From assembly GCF_001593385.1 (NCBI RefSeq), contig NZ_LUVZ01000023.1:62001-126000 (forward strand): a stretch of 64,000 nucleotides of DNA, given 5' to 3'. This DNA comes from Chryseobacterium cucumeris (GTDB taxonomy: Bacteria > Bacteroidota > Bacteroidia > Flavobacteriales > Weeksellaceae). The notes under the pieces were generated by a model that was not told the origin of the DNA, did not search any database, and saw nothing but the letters and a program-made list of their open reading frames with translations. Positions 1-7,672 of this stretch are shown here, one piece after another. A program made the translations under genes and the position numbers. How positions within the stretch are numbered: position 1 is the stretch's first letter; the number at the start of each line of letters is the position of its first letter.

Positions 1-862
1 TGTTTCCTGATTCATTAAGTGATCTGGAGTTCTTGATCTGATGCTCAAAATAGCTCAGCGAATCTTCACACGTTATTTTATCATTGGTCATCATATATCC
101 GAACATGCTGAAAGGTACAAAAAAGGAACATTGTTCTTCATTTTTGAATAGAATAGCGTTGTTTAAAATGACTAAATCATTCACATAGATCTGAAAATTA
201 CTTTTTTCCAGTGTTTTAATTTCCAGTCCTACCAGTAACTTTTTCAGGTCTTCCAGAATAAGATCTGCATCATTCTTTTTCAATAATCCCATTTCATAAT
301 AAAACGAAATTTGTCTCAATGCACTCATAATGGTGGTATCATTCCAGATTTCCGTTACGTTTTGTTTGTCGTAAAGATCTTTCAGCATTTCATTTTTTAC
401 AGAATGATATTTCATTGTGAACTCGTCAAAGGGACTTAAAAATTTATCCTGGTTCAACAAATTCATCCAGACATAAAACTTAAAACGGGACAGAACAGAA
501 TCTGAAATGGTATAGAAAAAAGGGATGTCTTTTGCGGAATAAAATACTTTGGAATTATTGATATTCTGAAAAACATTCAAAATCTTCAAGGAGTTCTCGA
601 AATAGTTTAAAAGATCTTCGGTCGTTCTTACAGGTTGTGTTCTCTTAACGACTAATTGATTTTCCGTTCCCAGAAACTGATCCAGTGAGATCTGATAGTA
701 TTTGGCAAGCTCCAGAGCTTCCTCAAAACTGAACTTGGCTTTCAAAGAAGTCCTTCTGTGAGCCGCATCATAGCTGATATTAAGAATGTTGGCAATCTCG
801 TCATTTAAAGATTTCTCCCCTATTTTTCTTCGGATTTCTTTCAGCAGAGCTTCCTGGTGCAT
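1..862 (-). CDS. HTH-type transcriptional regulator, 3' end cut by the window edge
   Basis: This reading frame is open from an ATG at 862 to the left edge, so about 287 residues are visible and the C-terminus is missing. The first 65 residues look like a small helix-turn-helix: basic residues, a segment DEIANILNISYDAAHRR typical of a recognition helix, then a helix ending in YYQISLDQFLG. The remainder is helical, without a catalytic motif I recognise, and could sense a ligand or mediate dimerisation. The gene is divergent from the secreted-protein/desaturase genes starting at 1053. A TACATTTG -7 motif (879-886, minus) and an overlapping palindrome at 866-882 suggest autoregulation. The HTH call is by pattern; the target genes are inferred from position only. 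Confidence 0.75.
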   Translation of the reverse strand, partial: MHQEALLKEIRRKIGEKSLNDEIANILNISYDAAHRRTSLKAKFSFEEALELAKYYQISLDQFLGTENQLVVKRTQPVRTTEDLLNYFENSLKILNVFQNINNSKVFYSAKDIPFFYTISDSVLSRFKFYVWMNLLNQDKFLSPFDEFTMKYHSVKNEMLKDLYDKQNVTEIWNDTTIMSALRQISFYYEMGLLKKNDADLILEDLKKLLVGLEIKTLEKSNFQIYVNDLVILNNAILFKNEEQCSFFVPFSMFGYMMTNDKITCEDSLSYFEHQIKNSRSLNESGN

Positions 863-865
863 AGT

Positions 866-882
866 TTTGTGATTTTCACAAA
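866..882. promoter_or_regulatory. Palindromic operator candidate 1
   Basis: TTTGTGA-TTT-TCACAAA is a perfect 7+7 inverted repeat with a 3-base centre. It overlaps the -7 motif and the expected transcription start of the HTH gene, which is where a repressor would act. The binding protein is not known; the adjacent HTH protein is the obvious candidate. Confidence 0.5.
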
Positions 883-886
883 TGTA
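879..886 (-). promoter_or_regulatory. -7 promoter motif TACATTTG of the HTH gene
   Basis: The minus strand reads TACATTTG, a perfect match to the Bacteroidota -7 consensus TAnnTTTG, 17 bases before the ATG at 862. It overlaps the palindrome at 866-882. Confidence 0.55.
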
Positions 887-949
887 GTGTTTTTTGTGGA
901 ACCACTGAGAGTAACTTCCAGCCTCCTTCTTCAGGCTTTCAACCCGTAT

Positions 950-966
950 TTTGTGATTTTCGCAAA
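950..966. promoter_or_regulatory. Palindromic operator candidate 2
   Basis: TTTGTGA-TTT-TCGCAAA is a second copy of the palindrome at 866-882, with one mismatch between the arms, 84 bp away in the same intergenic space. It lies about 70 bp upstream of the -7 motif of the gene at 1053, so the pair could link both divergent promoters. Confidence 0.45.
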
Positions 967-1018
967 CACGATGTTTTTTTTAATTTTTTTTCACATTCGG
1001 AACTGGAGTTTCTGCGGA

Positions 1019-1026
1019 TAATTTTG
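1019..1026 (+). promoter_or_regulatory. -7 promoter motif TAATTTTG
   Basis: This perfect TAnnTTTG match ends 26 bases before the ATG at 1053. I see no convincing -33 TTG at the usual distance. Confidence 0.4.
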
Positions 1027-1052
1027 AACTGTAATTTTTAAAACAACGAGTT

Positions 1053-1691
1053 ATGAAAACACGAATTATATTATTAACAGCAGTTCTTTTAGTCAATAGT
1101 CTGGTTTATGCATCAGATAATCTGAAAGTGGATTCTTTGAAACCAAGACTGATTGCAGCTTCACCTTCAAAGACTACCAGAAATGTCAACGGAATTTTAT
1201 TTAAATATTTTGACGAGGAAGAATATTTTAAGCCTAAAAAAGTAAATGGCTTAGCCATGGGATTCAATTTTGTAGGAATTTTTCTTCCGCCATTAATGCT
1301 TTTCAATTTACAACCGCCAGTTAACGATGATTATGTAATTGTTCCCCGCGAAAAGATGAATACCATTAACGGACTTCAGCTGTCGCTTATTAACCTGGAA
1401 CCCACTGTTACCAATGGTTTGGAGATTAATGTTTCAAGTAATGTCAATACGTATGCAGTGACTAACGGAATGTCTGTTTCTCCGTTTTTTAATCTGCATC
1501 ATGAGATGAAAGGGGTTTCTGTAGCGCCATTGGCGAATATCGGGCAGAAATGCCGGGGAATACAGATCGGTTTGTACAATCAATGTAAGGATTTCCGTGG
1601 AATACAGATTGGAGGATGGAATGAGAACGGAAGAAGGAAACTGCCTTTGATCAACTGGAATTTTAAGAAACAGAAAGTAAATAAAAAGTGA
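1053..1691 (+). CDS. Secreted surface-repeat protein (LA_2272-like)
   Basis: The 212-residue product starts with a signal peptide (basic MKTR, hydrophobic core to about residue 20, cleavage near VYA). From about residue 65 onward it carries a loose repeat of the form NG-hydrophobic-x-hydrophobic-x-x-x-N: VNGLAMGFN, INGLQLSLIN, TNGLEINVS, TNGMSVSPFFN, KGVSVAPLAN, RGIQIGLYN, RGIQIGGWN. This resembles the LA_2272 family surface-repeat proteins; similar short repeats are predicted to form beta-structure at the cell surface. No enzyme motif is visible. It is the first gene of a probable operon with the desaturase, whose start nearly touches its stop. Its role is unknown; export is well supported. 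Confidence 0.7.
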   Translation: MKTRIILLTAVLLVNSLVYASDNLKVDSLKPRLIAASPSKTTRNVNGILFKYFDEEEYFKPKKVNGLAMGFNFVGIFLPPLMLFNLQPPVNDDYVIVPREKMNTINGLQLSLINLEPTVTNGLEINVSSNVNTYAVTNGMSVSPFFNLHHEMKGVSVAPLANIGQKCRGIQIGLYNQCKDFRGIQIGGWNENGRRKLPLINWNFKKQKVNKK

Positions 1692-1693
1692 TT

Positions 1694-2767
1694 ATGAAAC
1701 CCAAAATCAGATTTAAAAAAGCAACCTCTTCTTTCTACTCGGAATTGCGTAAAGAGGTAGATCTATTGCTGACGGATGAAGTGATGAAAAAGGCCGGAAG
1801 ATTGATGATCATAAAATTCCTGTTGTATGCTCTGGCCTTTCTGCTTCTTTATGCTAATCTTTTCAATCCTTATATATCAGATAAGAACTGGCTGGTAACT
1901 TTGAATTATATTGCTTTAGGACTTACCGGAATATTGCTGGCTTTTAATTGTGCTCATGATTGTGTGCACAATACATTCTCAAAGTATAAACAACTCAACA
2001 GGATTATTTACTATATCACTTTTAATTTGCAGGGCGTAAATGCAAGACTGTGGAGGAAAAGGCATATTGCTTCTCATCATGTGTTTCCTAATGTGGATGG
2101 CTGTGATGCTGATATCGATGATAATATTTTTTTGCGCTTGTCTGTACATCATCCCAAAAGAAGAATCCATACCTACCAACATGTATATTCTACTGTGCTG
2201 TATTGTTTTTACACCTTGCATTGGATTATGATCAAAGATTTTATGTATGTAAGGAAGAAAGACCTGGCTAATCTCAGAAATCAGAAACATTCTATTCTAT
2301 CTGTAGCAGAAGTTATCCTGCTAAAATTAGCTTACTTCGGCTATATGCTGATGTTACCAGTGCTTTTTACAGATATTTCGGTCATGACAATTTTCATCTC
2401 TTTTATTATCATGCATGTGACCATTTCACTGTTTTTTGTTCTGACCCTGATTATTTCTCATCTGAGTCTTGAAACTGATTTCCCCCAGGCAGATGAAAAT
2501 GGATATCTGCCATATGATTATTATGAGCATCAGTTAGCCGTCTCTCTGGATTATCATCCAACCTGTAGTTTTGCCAACTGGATTTTCGGAGGGTTCAATT
2601 CCCATGCGGCGCATCATCTTTTTCCAGGTTTGCCACACACAGTTTATACCATTATTACTCCTGCAATCAAAAAAGCAGCTGCCAGAAACAATTTTCCATA
2701 CCATGAGAAAAGTATTGTGAATGCCGTGGCTTCACACTATCAATACCTGAAACAATTAAGTAAATAA
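1694..2767 (+). CDS. Membrane fatty-acid desaturase
   Basis: The product (357 residues from ATG 1694) is an integral-membrane di-iron desaturase that inserts a double bond into an acyl chain, probably acyl-lipid. All three histidine boxes are present: HDCVH (about residues 88-92), HIASHH (124-129) and HAAHH (304-308). The last lacks the Q of front-end desaturases with a cytochrome b5 domain. Hydrophobic segments lie near 40-60, 70-90, 200-220 and 225-250. A GTG at 1688 is in frame, but it overlaps the preceding stop and the ATG six bases later is the better start. It is followed after 7 bases by a secreted unknown protein. The exact desaturation position cannot be read from the sequence. Confidence 0.85.
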   Translation: MKPKIRFKKATSSFYSELRKEVDLLLTDEVMKKAGRLMIIKFLLYALAFLLLYANLFNPYISDKNWLVTLNYIALGLTGILLAFNCAHDCVHNTFSKYKQLNRIIYYITFNLQGVNARLWRKRHIASHHVFPNVDGCDADIDDNIFLRLSVHHPKRRIHTYQHVYSTVLYCFYTLHWIMIKDFMYVRKKDLANLRNQKHSILSVAEVILLKLAYFGYMLMLPVLFTDISVMTIFISFIIMHVTISLFFVLTLIISHLSLETDFPQADENGYLPYDYYEHQLAVSLDYHPTCSFANWIFGGFNSHAAHHLFPGLPHTVYTIITPAIKKAAARNNFPYHEKSIVNAVASHYQYLKQLSK

Positions 2768-2774
2768 TCAAGCC

Positions 2775-3416
2775 ATGAAAAATTATCAACTAATAGTATT
2801 TTTATTTCTGTTTTCAGTACGTATTTTTTCACAAAATACAGCAAATGACACAGTAAATACCCAAACAGAAGAGCCTTTTGATTATAAAAAATATTATGAC
2901 TGTGATTTCGGAGAAGGAAATGTTTTGATTGTTGTTAAAAAAGGAAAGGAATTTACAGATCTTACAGATTTGAGAAAATCCGGGAAAGGTTTTGCTATTA
3001 AAATGGAAGCCATATACAGTATGGAATTTGCGGATGGTCAGAGATATGAATCAAGTGTGGTGAAAACTATTACACAGGATAGTATTTCGATCACGAATTT
3101 TTTCAATGAGAATGCTGCAAAGCTTGCAGGAAAGCCTTTTCAATTGATTACTTATCCTCTTTCATCTTTGAAATATATTCGTTTTATTAATGATCGGATG
3201 TTATCTCTGTACAGTAAAAAAAATATTCAGAAGGATTTTAATCTTATTGTAAAGAAAATGGATCAGGCTAAAATGTGTCCTGCAGTTCTTCAGTTTAAAG
3301 ACAGAAATGGTGAAATGAAGGTATGTCATTTTTATCTGACCTCTCAAGGATATGATCTTCTTTATGAGAGCAATGGAAGAGTGTACTATCTGGAAGGTAA
3401 AGTAGAATGGAAATGA
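2775..3416 (+). CDS. Secreted protein of unknown function
   Basis: The 213-residue protein begins with a clear signal peptide (MKNYQ, hydrophobic LIVFLFLFSVRIF, then SQ at the likely cleavage site). The mature part is a mix of predicted beta-strands and charged residues, with cysteines near 43 and 167 and a C-terminal segment ending in GRVYYLEGKVEWK. I do not recognise a family. It follows the desaturase by 7 bases and is probably co-transcribed, so a role at the envelope connected with the two preceding genes is plausible but unproven. Confidence 0.7.
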   Translation: MKNYQLIVFLFLFSVRIFSQNTANDTVNTQTEEPFDYKKYYDCDFGEGNVLIVVKKGKEFTDLTDLRKSGKGFAIKMEAIYSMEFADGQRYESSVVKTITQDSISITNFFNENAAKLAGKPFQLITYPLSSLKYIRFINDRMLSLYSKKNIQKDFNLIVKKMDQAKMCPAVLQFKDRNGEMKVCHFYLTSQGYDLLYESNGRVYYLEGKVEWK

Positions 3417-3547
3417 TATTAGAAAAAAGTATAATATTCAGAATGTATTCACTTTTTATTGAATTATTATCCCGGATTTTAATAAAAATATGGATGAATA
3501 CATGGAAAAAAAGCAAAAGGAGTGGTGTATCTACTGAAGAAAAATAA

Positions 3548-3555
3548 TATTTTTG
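3548..3555 (+). promoter_or_regulatory. -7 promoter motif TATTTTTG
   Basis: This perfect TAnnTTTG match is 17 bases upstream of the ATG at 3573. Confidence 0.45.
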
Positions 3556-3572
3556 TAATATAGCTAGGATGA

Positions 3573-5315
3573 ATGATGAAAATAAAATCTTTACTACTGT
3601 TTTTGATTATAGGGGTTGTGTTTTATCATGCACAAACCCTGAATATTAGAAAAAATTCTCTGGAAGAACAGACTTATGAGGAATTGGAAAAAGAATTCTA
3701 CAACAGTCCTGCGGGAGAAATAAACAGTAAAAGTATTGCCGATTATTATCTTAAAAGGGCAAAATCTGAAAAAAACACCACTCAGATTGCTGAAGGATAT
3801 GTAATGCTTCATTTTGCAGAAGACTTACCCAACGCATTAAAATACTTAGACAGCTTACAGTACATCACAAAAAATTCCAAAGAAAATATCTATCCGGCGA
3901 GAATTTATTTGCTAAGAGGAAATTTATACTCTAAGAATGACAATCTTCAATCTGCATTCAATAATTATATCCTCGGACTGAAATATGCAAAAGAAAAAGG
4001 AAATAAGAGGCAGATTGCTATGGCCCATATCAGTATTGCCCATCTGAACAATTATATAGGAAAACATGCAGAGACAGCAAAAGTACTGAGACACTATGCT
4101 TATGATACAGATTATATGAATGAGGATGAGAAAAATTCTCTCAAACTGAATCTGGCAGATGCTTACATAGAGATCAATAAAATGGATTCTGCTTATGTAC
4201 TGATAAAAGACGGGTTGCTGGATTCTAAAAAAAATAAAGATGTTTACCGATATCATCAGAATCTTGGGCTGCTTGGATATTATCATCTGCATTCCAGAAA
4301 TTATCAGAAAGCCATTGATGGCTTATTGGAATGCGAAAAATATTTCTTTACAAATCATAATGGAAGTAAAAGAAACCAGAATTATACACTTTTGTATTTA
4401 GGAAAGTCCTATGCCGGACTTCAGGAAAAAGAAAAAGCCGTTGGCTTTTTCAGGAAAATAGATTCTCTGGTTCTTAAAACCAACTATATCTATCCTGAGC
4501 TGAGAGATGTATATACTTACCTTATTGATTATTATAAAGAAAACGGTGATAAGGAAAAGCAGCTGTATTATGTAGACCGTTTTTTAAAAGTAGATCAGGT
4601 GCTGGATATGCAGTTCAGGTATATTTCCAGAGAGCTTCCGAGAAGATATGATACTCCGGAACTTCAGCAGGAAAAAGAAAGCATAACCAATGAGCTTACG
4701 AAAAGAAAAAGTCTTTTCTATATTGTTTTAAGTCTATTGCTGATTTCACATTTATTATTTATCAACGTTTATTTTAAATATAAAAAATCTGAAAAGAACT
4801 ACAAGAAGATTGCCCAGGATCTTATTCAATCTGTTAATGAAAATAAAAGCGAAAAAAACAGAGGTCCGGAAATTAAGAATGAAATTTCAGCAGCGCCTGT
4901 TCAAACAGTCAGTACAGAAAATGTTGAGGACAAAATATCGAGAACTATTTCTGAAGATATTGCCCAGACTATTTTAAAAGAACTTGAAATATTTGAAAAC
5001 AATGATCAGTTTTTGAATAAGGGTATCACATTGGGAAGTCTTGCCAAAAAAATAAAAACAAACTCAAAATATCTGTCAGAAATTATCAATACTTACAAAG
5101 GGAAAAACTTTGCAACCTATCTCAATGATCTTCGTATTGATTATGCCATCAGCAGACTGGCCAATGACAAAAAATTCAGGTCTTATAAAATTCCTTTTAT
5201 CGCTGAAGAATTAGGATATAATAATGAACAGGCCTTCACTTTAGCCTTCAAAAAACGAACCGGAACACCACTTTCTATCTACTTGAAAGAAATTGAAAAT
5301 ATGTCTTTGGGTTAA
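3573..5315 (+). CDS. TPR sensor with C-terminal AraC-type DNA-binding domain
   Basis: The 580-residue protein has a signal peptide (residues 1-20, ending FYHAQ), a periplasmic helical region with TPR-like pairs (about 60-350, for example the YLGKSYAGLQEKEKAVGFF segment), one membrane helix (about 380-401) and a cytoplasmic tail. The tail ends in an AraC-type helix-turn-helix (about 482-575), with GSLAKKIKTNSKYLSEIIN as the first recognition unit and IPFIAEELGYNNEQAFTLAFKKRTG as the second. Such one-piece membrane TPR/AraC regulators are common in Flavobacteriia. The signal and regulon are not known. ATG 3573 or ATG 3576 could be the start. Confidence 0.8.
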   Translation: MMKIKSLLLFLIIGVVFYHAQTLNIRKNSLEEQTYEELEKEFYNSPAGEINSKSIADYYLKRAKSEKNTTQIAEGYVMLHFAEDLPNALKYLDSLQYITKNSKENIYPARIYLLRGNLYSKNDNLQSAFNNYILGLKYAKEKGNKRQIAMAHISIAHLNNYIGKHAETAKVLRHYAYDTDYMNEDEKNSLKLNLADAYIEINKMDSAYVLIKDGLLDSKKNKDVYRYHQNLGLLGYYHLHSRNYQKAIDGLLECEKYFFTNHNGSKRNQNYTLLYLGKSYAGLQEKEKAVGFFRKIDSLVLKTNYIYPELRDVYTYLIDYYKENGDKEKQLYYVDRFLKVDQVLDMQFRYISRELPRRYDTPELQQEKESITNELTKRKSLFYIVLSLLLISHLLFINVYFKYKKSEKNYKKIAQDLIQSVNENKSEKNRGPEIKNEISAAPVQTVSTENVEDKISRTISEDIAQTILKELEIFENNDQFLNKGITLGSLAKKIKTNSKYLSEIINTYKGKNFATYLNDLRIDYAISRLANDKKFRSYKIPFIAEELGYNNEQAFTLAFKKRTGTPLSIYLKEIENMSLG

Positions 5316-5533
5316 CTTTAAGTTGTTGATATTTAGTTTTTTATTGTTTATAAATTCATGTTTTTAGGTATATAAATTTATGAATCTATAAAGCATTCCC
5401 TTGTTTCATTCTTCCACTTCCTGCATCTTTGCTTCAGGTAAAAACACAACCATTTATTTTGTATGTGCACAATACAAGATATCAGTTCCAAACTGTTGAT
5501 CATAAAAAAAAAACAAGTCGGGAATTGTATCAT

Positions 5534-5545
5534 AAAAACTAATAA
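5534..5545 (+). repeat. 12-bp repeat AAAAACTAATAA, copy 1
   Basis: This is the first of three exact copies (also 5559-5570 and 5749-5760). Copies 2 and 3 are followed by CCA. Copy 3 lies shortly upstream of the small broken gene, so the repeat may be a duplicated leader element. Confidence 0.7.
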
Positions 5546-5558
5546 TGAAGGAGAGGAT

Positions 5559-5570
5559 AAAAACTAATAA
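5559..5570 (+). repeat. 12-bp repeat AAAAACTAATAA, copy 2
   Basis: Second exact copy, 25 bp after copy 1 and followed by CCAAG. Confidence 0.7.
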
Positions 5571-5748
5571 CCAAGAAAACTAAAATGTAAATCATGAAGT
5601 AATTGTTCAGAATTTAGAGATGTAAAGTGTAGTGATCATTTAAAAATCATTAAACAGTAAATCCGGTTAATCCGCCACACAGTTTAAAAGTATAGTATAG
5701 TCTAAAAATGGATGTATAACCCGGTAATTTACCACGAACTTATCACTT

Positions 5749-5760
5749 AAAAACTAATAA
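5749..5760 (+). repeat. 12-bp repeat AAAAACTAATAA, copy 3
   Basis: Third exact copy, followed by CCATTTC. It is 22 bases upstream of the ATG of the frameshifted small gene. Confidence 0.7.
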
Positions 5761-5782
5761 CCATTTCAATAAAACTAATTCC

Positions 5783-5960
5783 ATGAAAACTCAGAGTAAA
5801 ATCATATTTTATTCTTTTTAAAAGTGATAGTGTAAGTGTTTATTCCGGAGGTATTCCGGATATTATTGAAGTTCAGGACAATATTGAGTGGAAATGTAAC
5901 CCTGAAATGCAGAAGATTTTGCAGAAGAAAAAAGGTGAATTTACTGAACGGAGAGTTTAA
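5783..5960 (+). pseudogene. Small gene (58 codons) broken by one extra base
   Basis: The ATG at 5783 opens MKTQSKIIFYSF and stops at a TAA created within TTTTTAAAA. If one T of that T-run is removed, the frame continues as KSDSVSVYSGGIPDIIEVQ and ends in KKKGEFTERRV at the TAA 5958-5960, giving 58 residues. No start codon exists in the second frame, which is preceded by a TGA, so the second part is not a free-standing gene. A perfect 9-bp terminator begins 25 bases after the stop. The peptide matches no family I know. It may be a true pseudogene, a homopolymer sequencing error, or a slippage-expressed gene; sequence alone cannot decide. Confidence 0.5.
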
Positions 5961-5984
5961 ATACCTGTTAAATGATTTTTAAAG

Positions 5985-6016
5985 ACAGCGCAATCATCAA
6001 GTTGCGCTGTTTTTTT
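5985..6016 (+). terminator. Rho-independent terminator after the small broken gene
   Basis: A perfect 9-bp stem (ACAGCGCAA / TTGCGCTGT, 8-base loop) is followed by a T tract. It ends a transcript just before the asnS promoter. Confidence 0.8.
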
Positions 6017-6017
6017 G

Positions 6018-6025
6018 TAACTTTG
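6018..6025 (+). promoter_or_regulatory. -7 promoter motif TAACTTTG of asnS
   Basis: This perfect TAnnTTTG match lies directly after the preceding terminator and 40 bases before the asnS ATG. Confidence 0.6.
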
Positions 6026-6064
6026 CAGACATTAATTTTTATATAAAAAATTTATCATCAACAA

Positions 6065-7513
6065 ATGAAAAAGCAAACGATCAAAGAAATCCTAAAGGAT
6101 TACAAGAAAGTATTACATCATGACATTACAGTTTACGGATGGGTAAGATCCTTCCGTGCTAATCGCTTTATTGCGCTTAATGATGGTTCTACGATTAATA
6201 ATTTGCAGATAGTTGTTGATTTCGAAAATTTTGATGAGGCTATTCTTAAGAATATCAGTACAGCTTCTTCCCTGAAAGTAGTAGGAGAAGTGGTGGAAAG
6301 CCAGGGAGCAGGACAATCTGTGGAAATTATCGCTAAAAAGATCATTATTTTAGGAGATAACTTTACAGAAGAACTTCAGAGTACAATTCTTCAGCCTAAG
6401 AAACACAGCCTTGAGAAACTTCGTGAGCAGGCTCACTTAAGATTCAGAACAAACCTTTTCGGAGCGGTGTTCAGAGTGCGTCACGCAGTAAGTTTTGCAG
6501 TTCACTCATTCTTCAACCAGAACCAGTTTTTCTATATCAACACACCAGTAATTACAGGTGCAGATGCGGAAGGAGCGGGTGAAATGTTTGGGGTAACCAA
6601 CTTTGATCTGAACAACATGCCAAAAACTGAGGAAGGTGAAATTGACTTCTCTCAGGATTTCTTCGGTAAAAAAACAAACCTTACCGTTTCAGGACAATTG
6701 GAAGGTGAGACCGCTGCAATGGGATTGGGAAGAATTTATACTTTCGGACCTACTTTCCGTGCTGAAAATTCTAACACAACAAGACACCTTGCCGAGTTCT
6801 GGATGATTGAGCCGGAAGTAGCATTCAACAACCTTGAAGATAACATCGACCTTGCGGAAGATTTCTTAAAATATGTGATCCAGTATGTATTGGATAACTG
6901 CAAAGATGATCTTGAGTTCCTGGACAACCGTTTTGCGGAAGAACAAAAGACAAAACCGGAAAAAGAAAGAGCAAAAGAGGGTCTTATCGAAAAACTTCAG
7001 AATGTAGTAGCGAAGCGTTTCAAGCGTGTAAGCTATACGGAAGCGATCGAAATTTTATTGAACTCTAAAGAAAATAAAAAAGGAAAATTTGTTTACCCTG
7101 TTGAAAAATGGGGAACAGACCTTCAGTCTGAGCATGAAAGATATCTTGTTGAAAAACACTTTGAAAGCCCGGTAGTATTATTTGACTATCCGAAAGAAAT
7201 CAAAGCTTTCTATATGAAACTGAACGATGACAAGAAAACCGTTGCTGCTATGGATGTCCTTTTCCCTGGTATCGGTGAAATCATCGGAGGATCTGAGAGA
7301 GAAGCAAGATTAGATGTTTTAAAACAGAAAATGGCAGATATGCACGTAGATGAGCACGAACTTTGGTGGTATCTTGATACCAGAAAATTCGGTTCTGTAC
7401 CGCATGCAGGCTTTGGTTTAGGACTTGAAAGATTAGTTCTTTTCGTAACAGGGATGACGAATATCAGAGATGTAATTCCTTTCCCTAGAACACCGAAAAG
7501 CGCTGAATTCTAG
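6065..7513 (+). CDS. asnS: Asparaginyl-tRNA synthetase
   Basis: This cytoplasmic class II enzyme charges tRNA-Asn with asparagine using ATP. The 482-residue length is usual for flavobacterial AsnS. Residues 18-110 form the OB-fold anticodon-binding domain ([19 protein letters not shown]). The catalytic core follows, with motif 2 ([21 protein letters not shown], near 235-255) and motif 3 ([10 protein letters not shown], near 455). The end [10 protein letters not shown] is the conserved C-terminus. The protein carries the insertion between motifs 2 and 3 seen in Bacteroidota. It has its own promoter (6018-6025) and terminator (7521-7554), so it is a single-gene unit. Confidence 0.97.
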   Translation: MKKQTIKEILKDYKKVLHHDITVYGWVRSFRANRFIALNDGSTINNLQIVVDFENFDEAILKNISTASSLKVVGEVVESQGAGQSVEIIAKKIIILGDNFTEELQSTILQPKKHSLEKLREQAHLRFRTNLFGAVFRVRHAVSFAVHSFFNQNQFFYINTPVITGADAEGAGEMFGVTNFDLNNMPKTEEGEIDFSQDFFGKKTNLTVSGQLEGETAAMGLGRIYTFGPTFRAENSNTTRHLAEFWMIEPEVAFNNLEDNIDLAEDFLKYVIQYVLDNCKDDLEFLDNRFAEEQKTKPEKERAKEGLIEKLQNVVAKRFKRVSYTEAIEILLNSKENKKGKFVYPVEKWGTDLQSEHERYLVEKHFESPVVLFDYPKEIKAFYMKLNDDKKTVAAMDVLFPGIGEIIGGSEREARLDVLKQKMADMHVDEHELWWYLDTRKFGSVPHAGFGLGLERLVLFVTGMTNIRDVIPFPRTPKSAEF

Positions 7514-7520
7514 AACAATA

Positions 7521-7554
7521 AAAAAAGCCTTAATCACAAGTTAAGGCTTTTTTT
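7521..7554 (+). terminator. Terminator of asnS
   Basis: AAAGCCTTAA pairs with TTAAGGCTTT around a 7-base loop and is followed by a T tract, 8 bases after the asnS stop. Confidence 0.9.
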
Positions 7555-7672
7555 ATTATTTAATAGTTTATTATGTTAGGATAAGTAATGCAAAAATCAT
7601 GCTAAATGTGTTTTTTATCAAATAAATTTATTAAATTCGTAGAATATGTTATGTTAAAACGCAAATAAGAAT

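Larger units (their letters stand above)
5316..6064. other. Long intergenic region with 12-bp repeats and one small broken gene
   Basis: No intact gene longer than about 40 codons is visible in these 749 bases. A TTG (5401) spaced 20 bases from CATCTTTG (5424-5431) is a promoter candidate with one mismatch in the -7 motif. TTGTAT and ATACAA flank a 7-base centre at 5459-5477. The 12-mer AAAAACTAATAA occurs three times. A frameshifted small gene (5783-5960) and a strong terminator (5985-6016) end the unit, and the asnS promoter follows. Confidence 0.6.

Noticed and set aside
5459-5477. TTGTAT-N7-ATACAA inverted repeat as an operator
   Set aside because: It is short, is not repeated elsewhere and has no regulator gene beside it, so it is only noted in the intergenic description.
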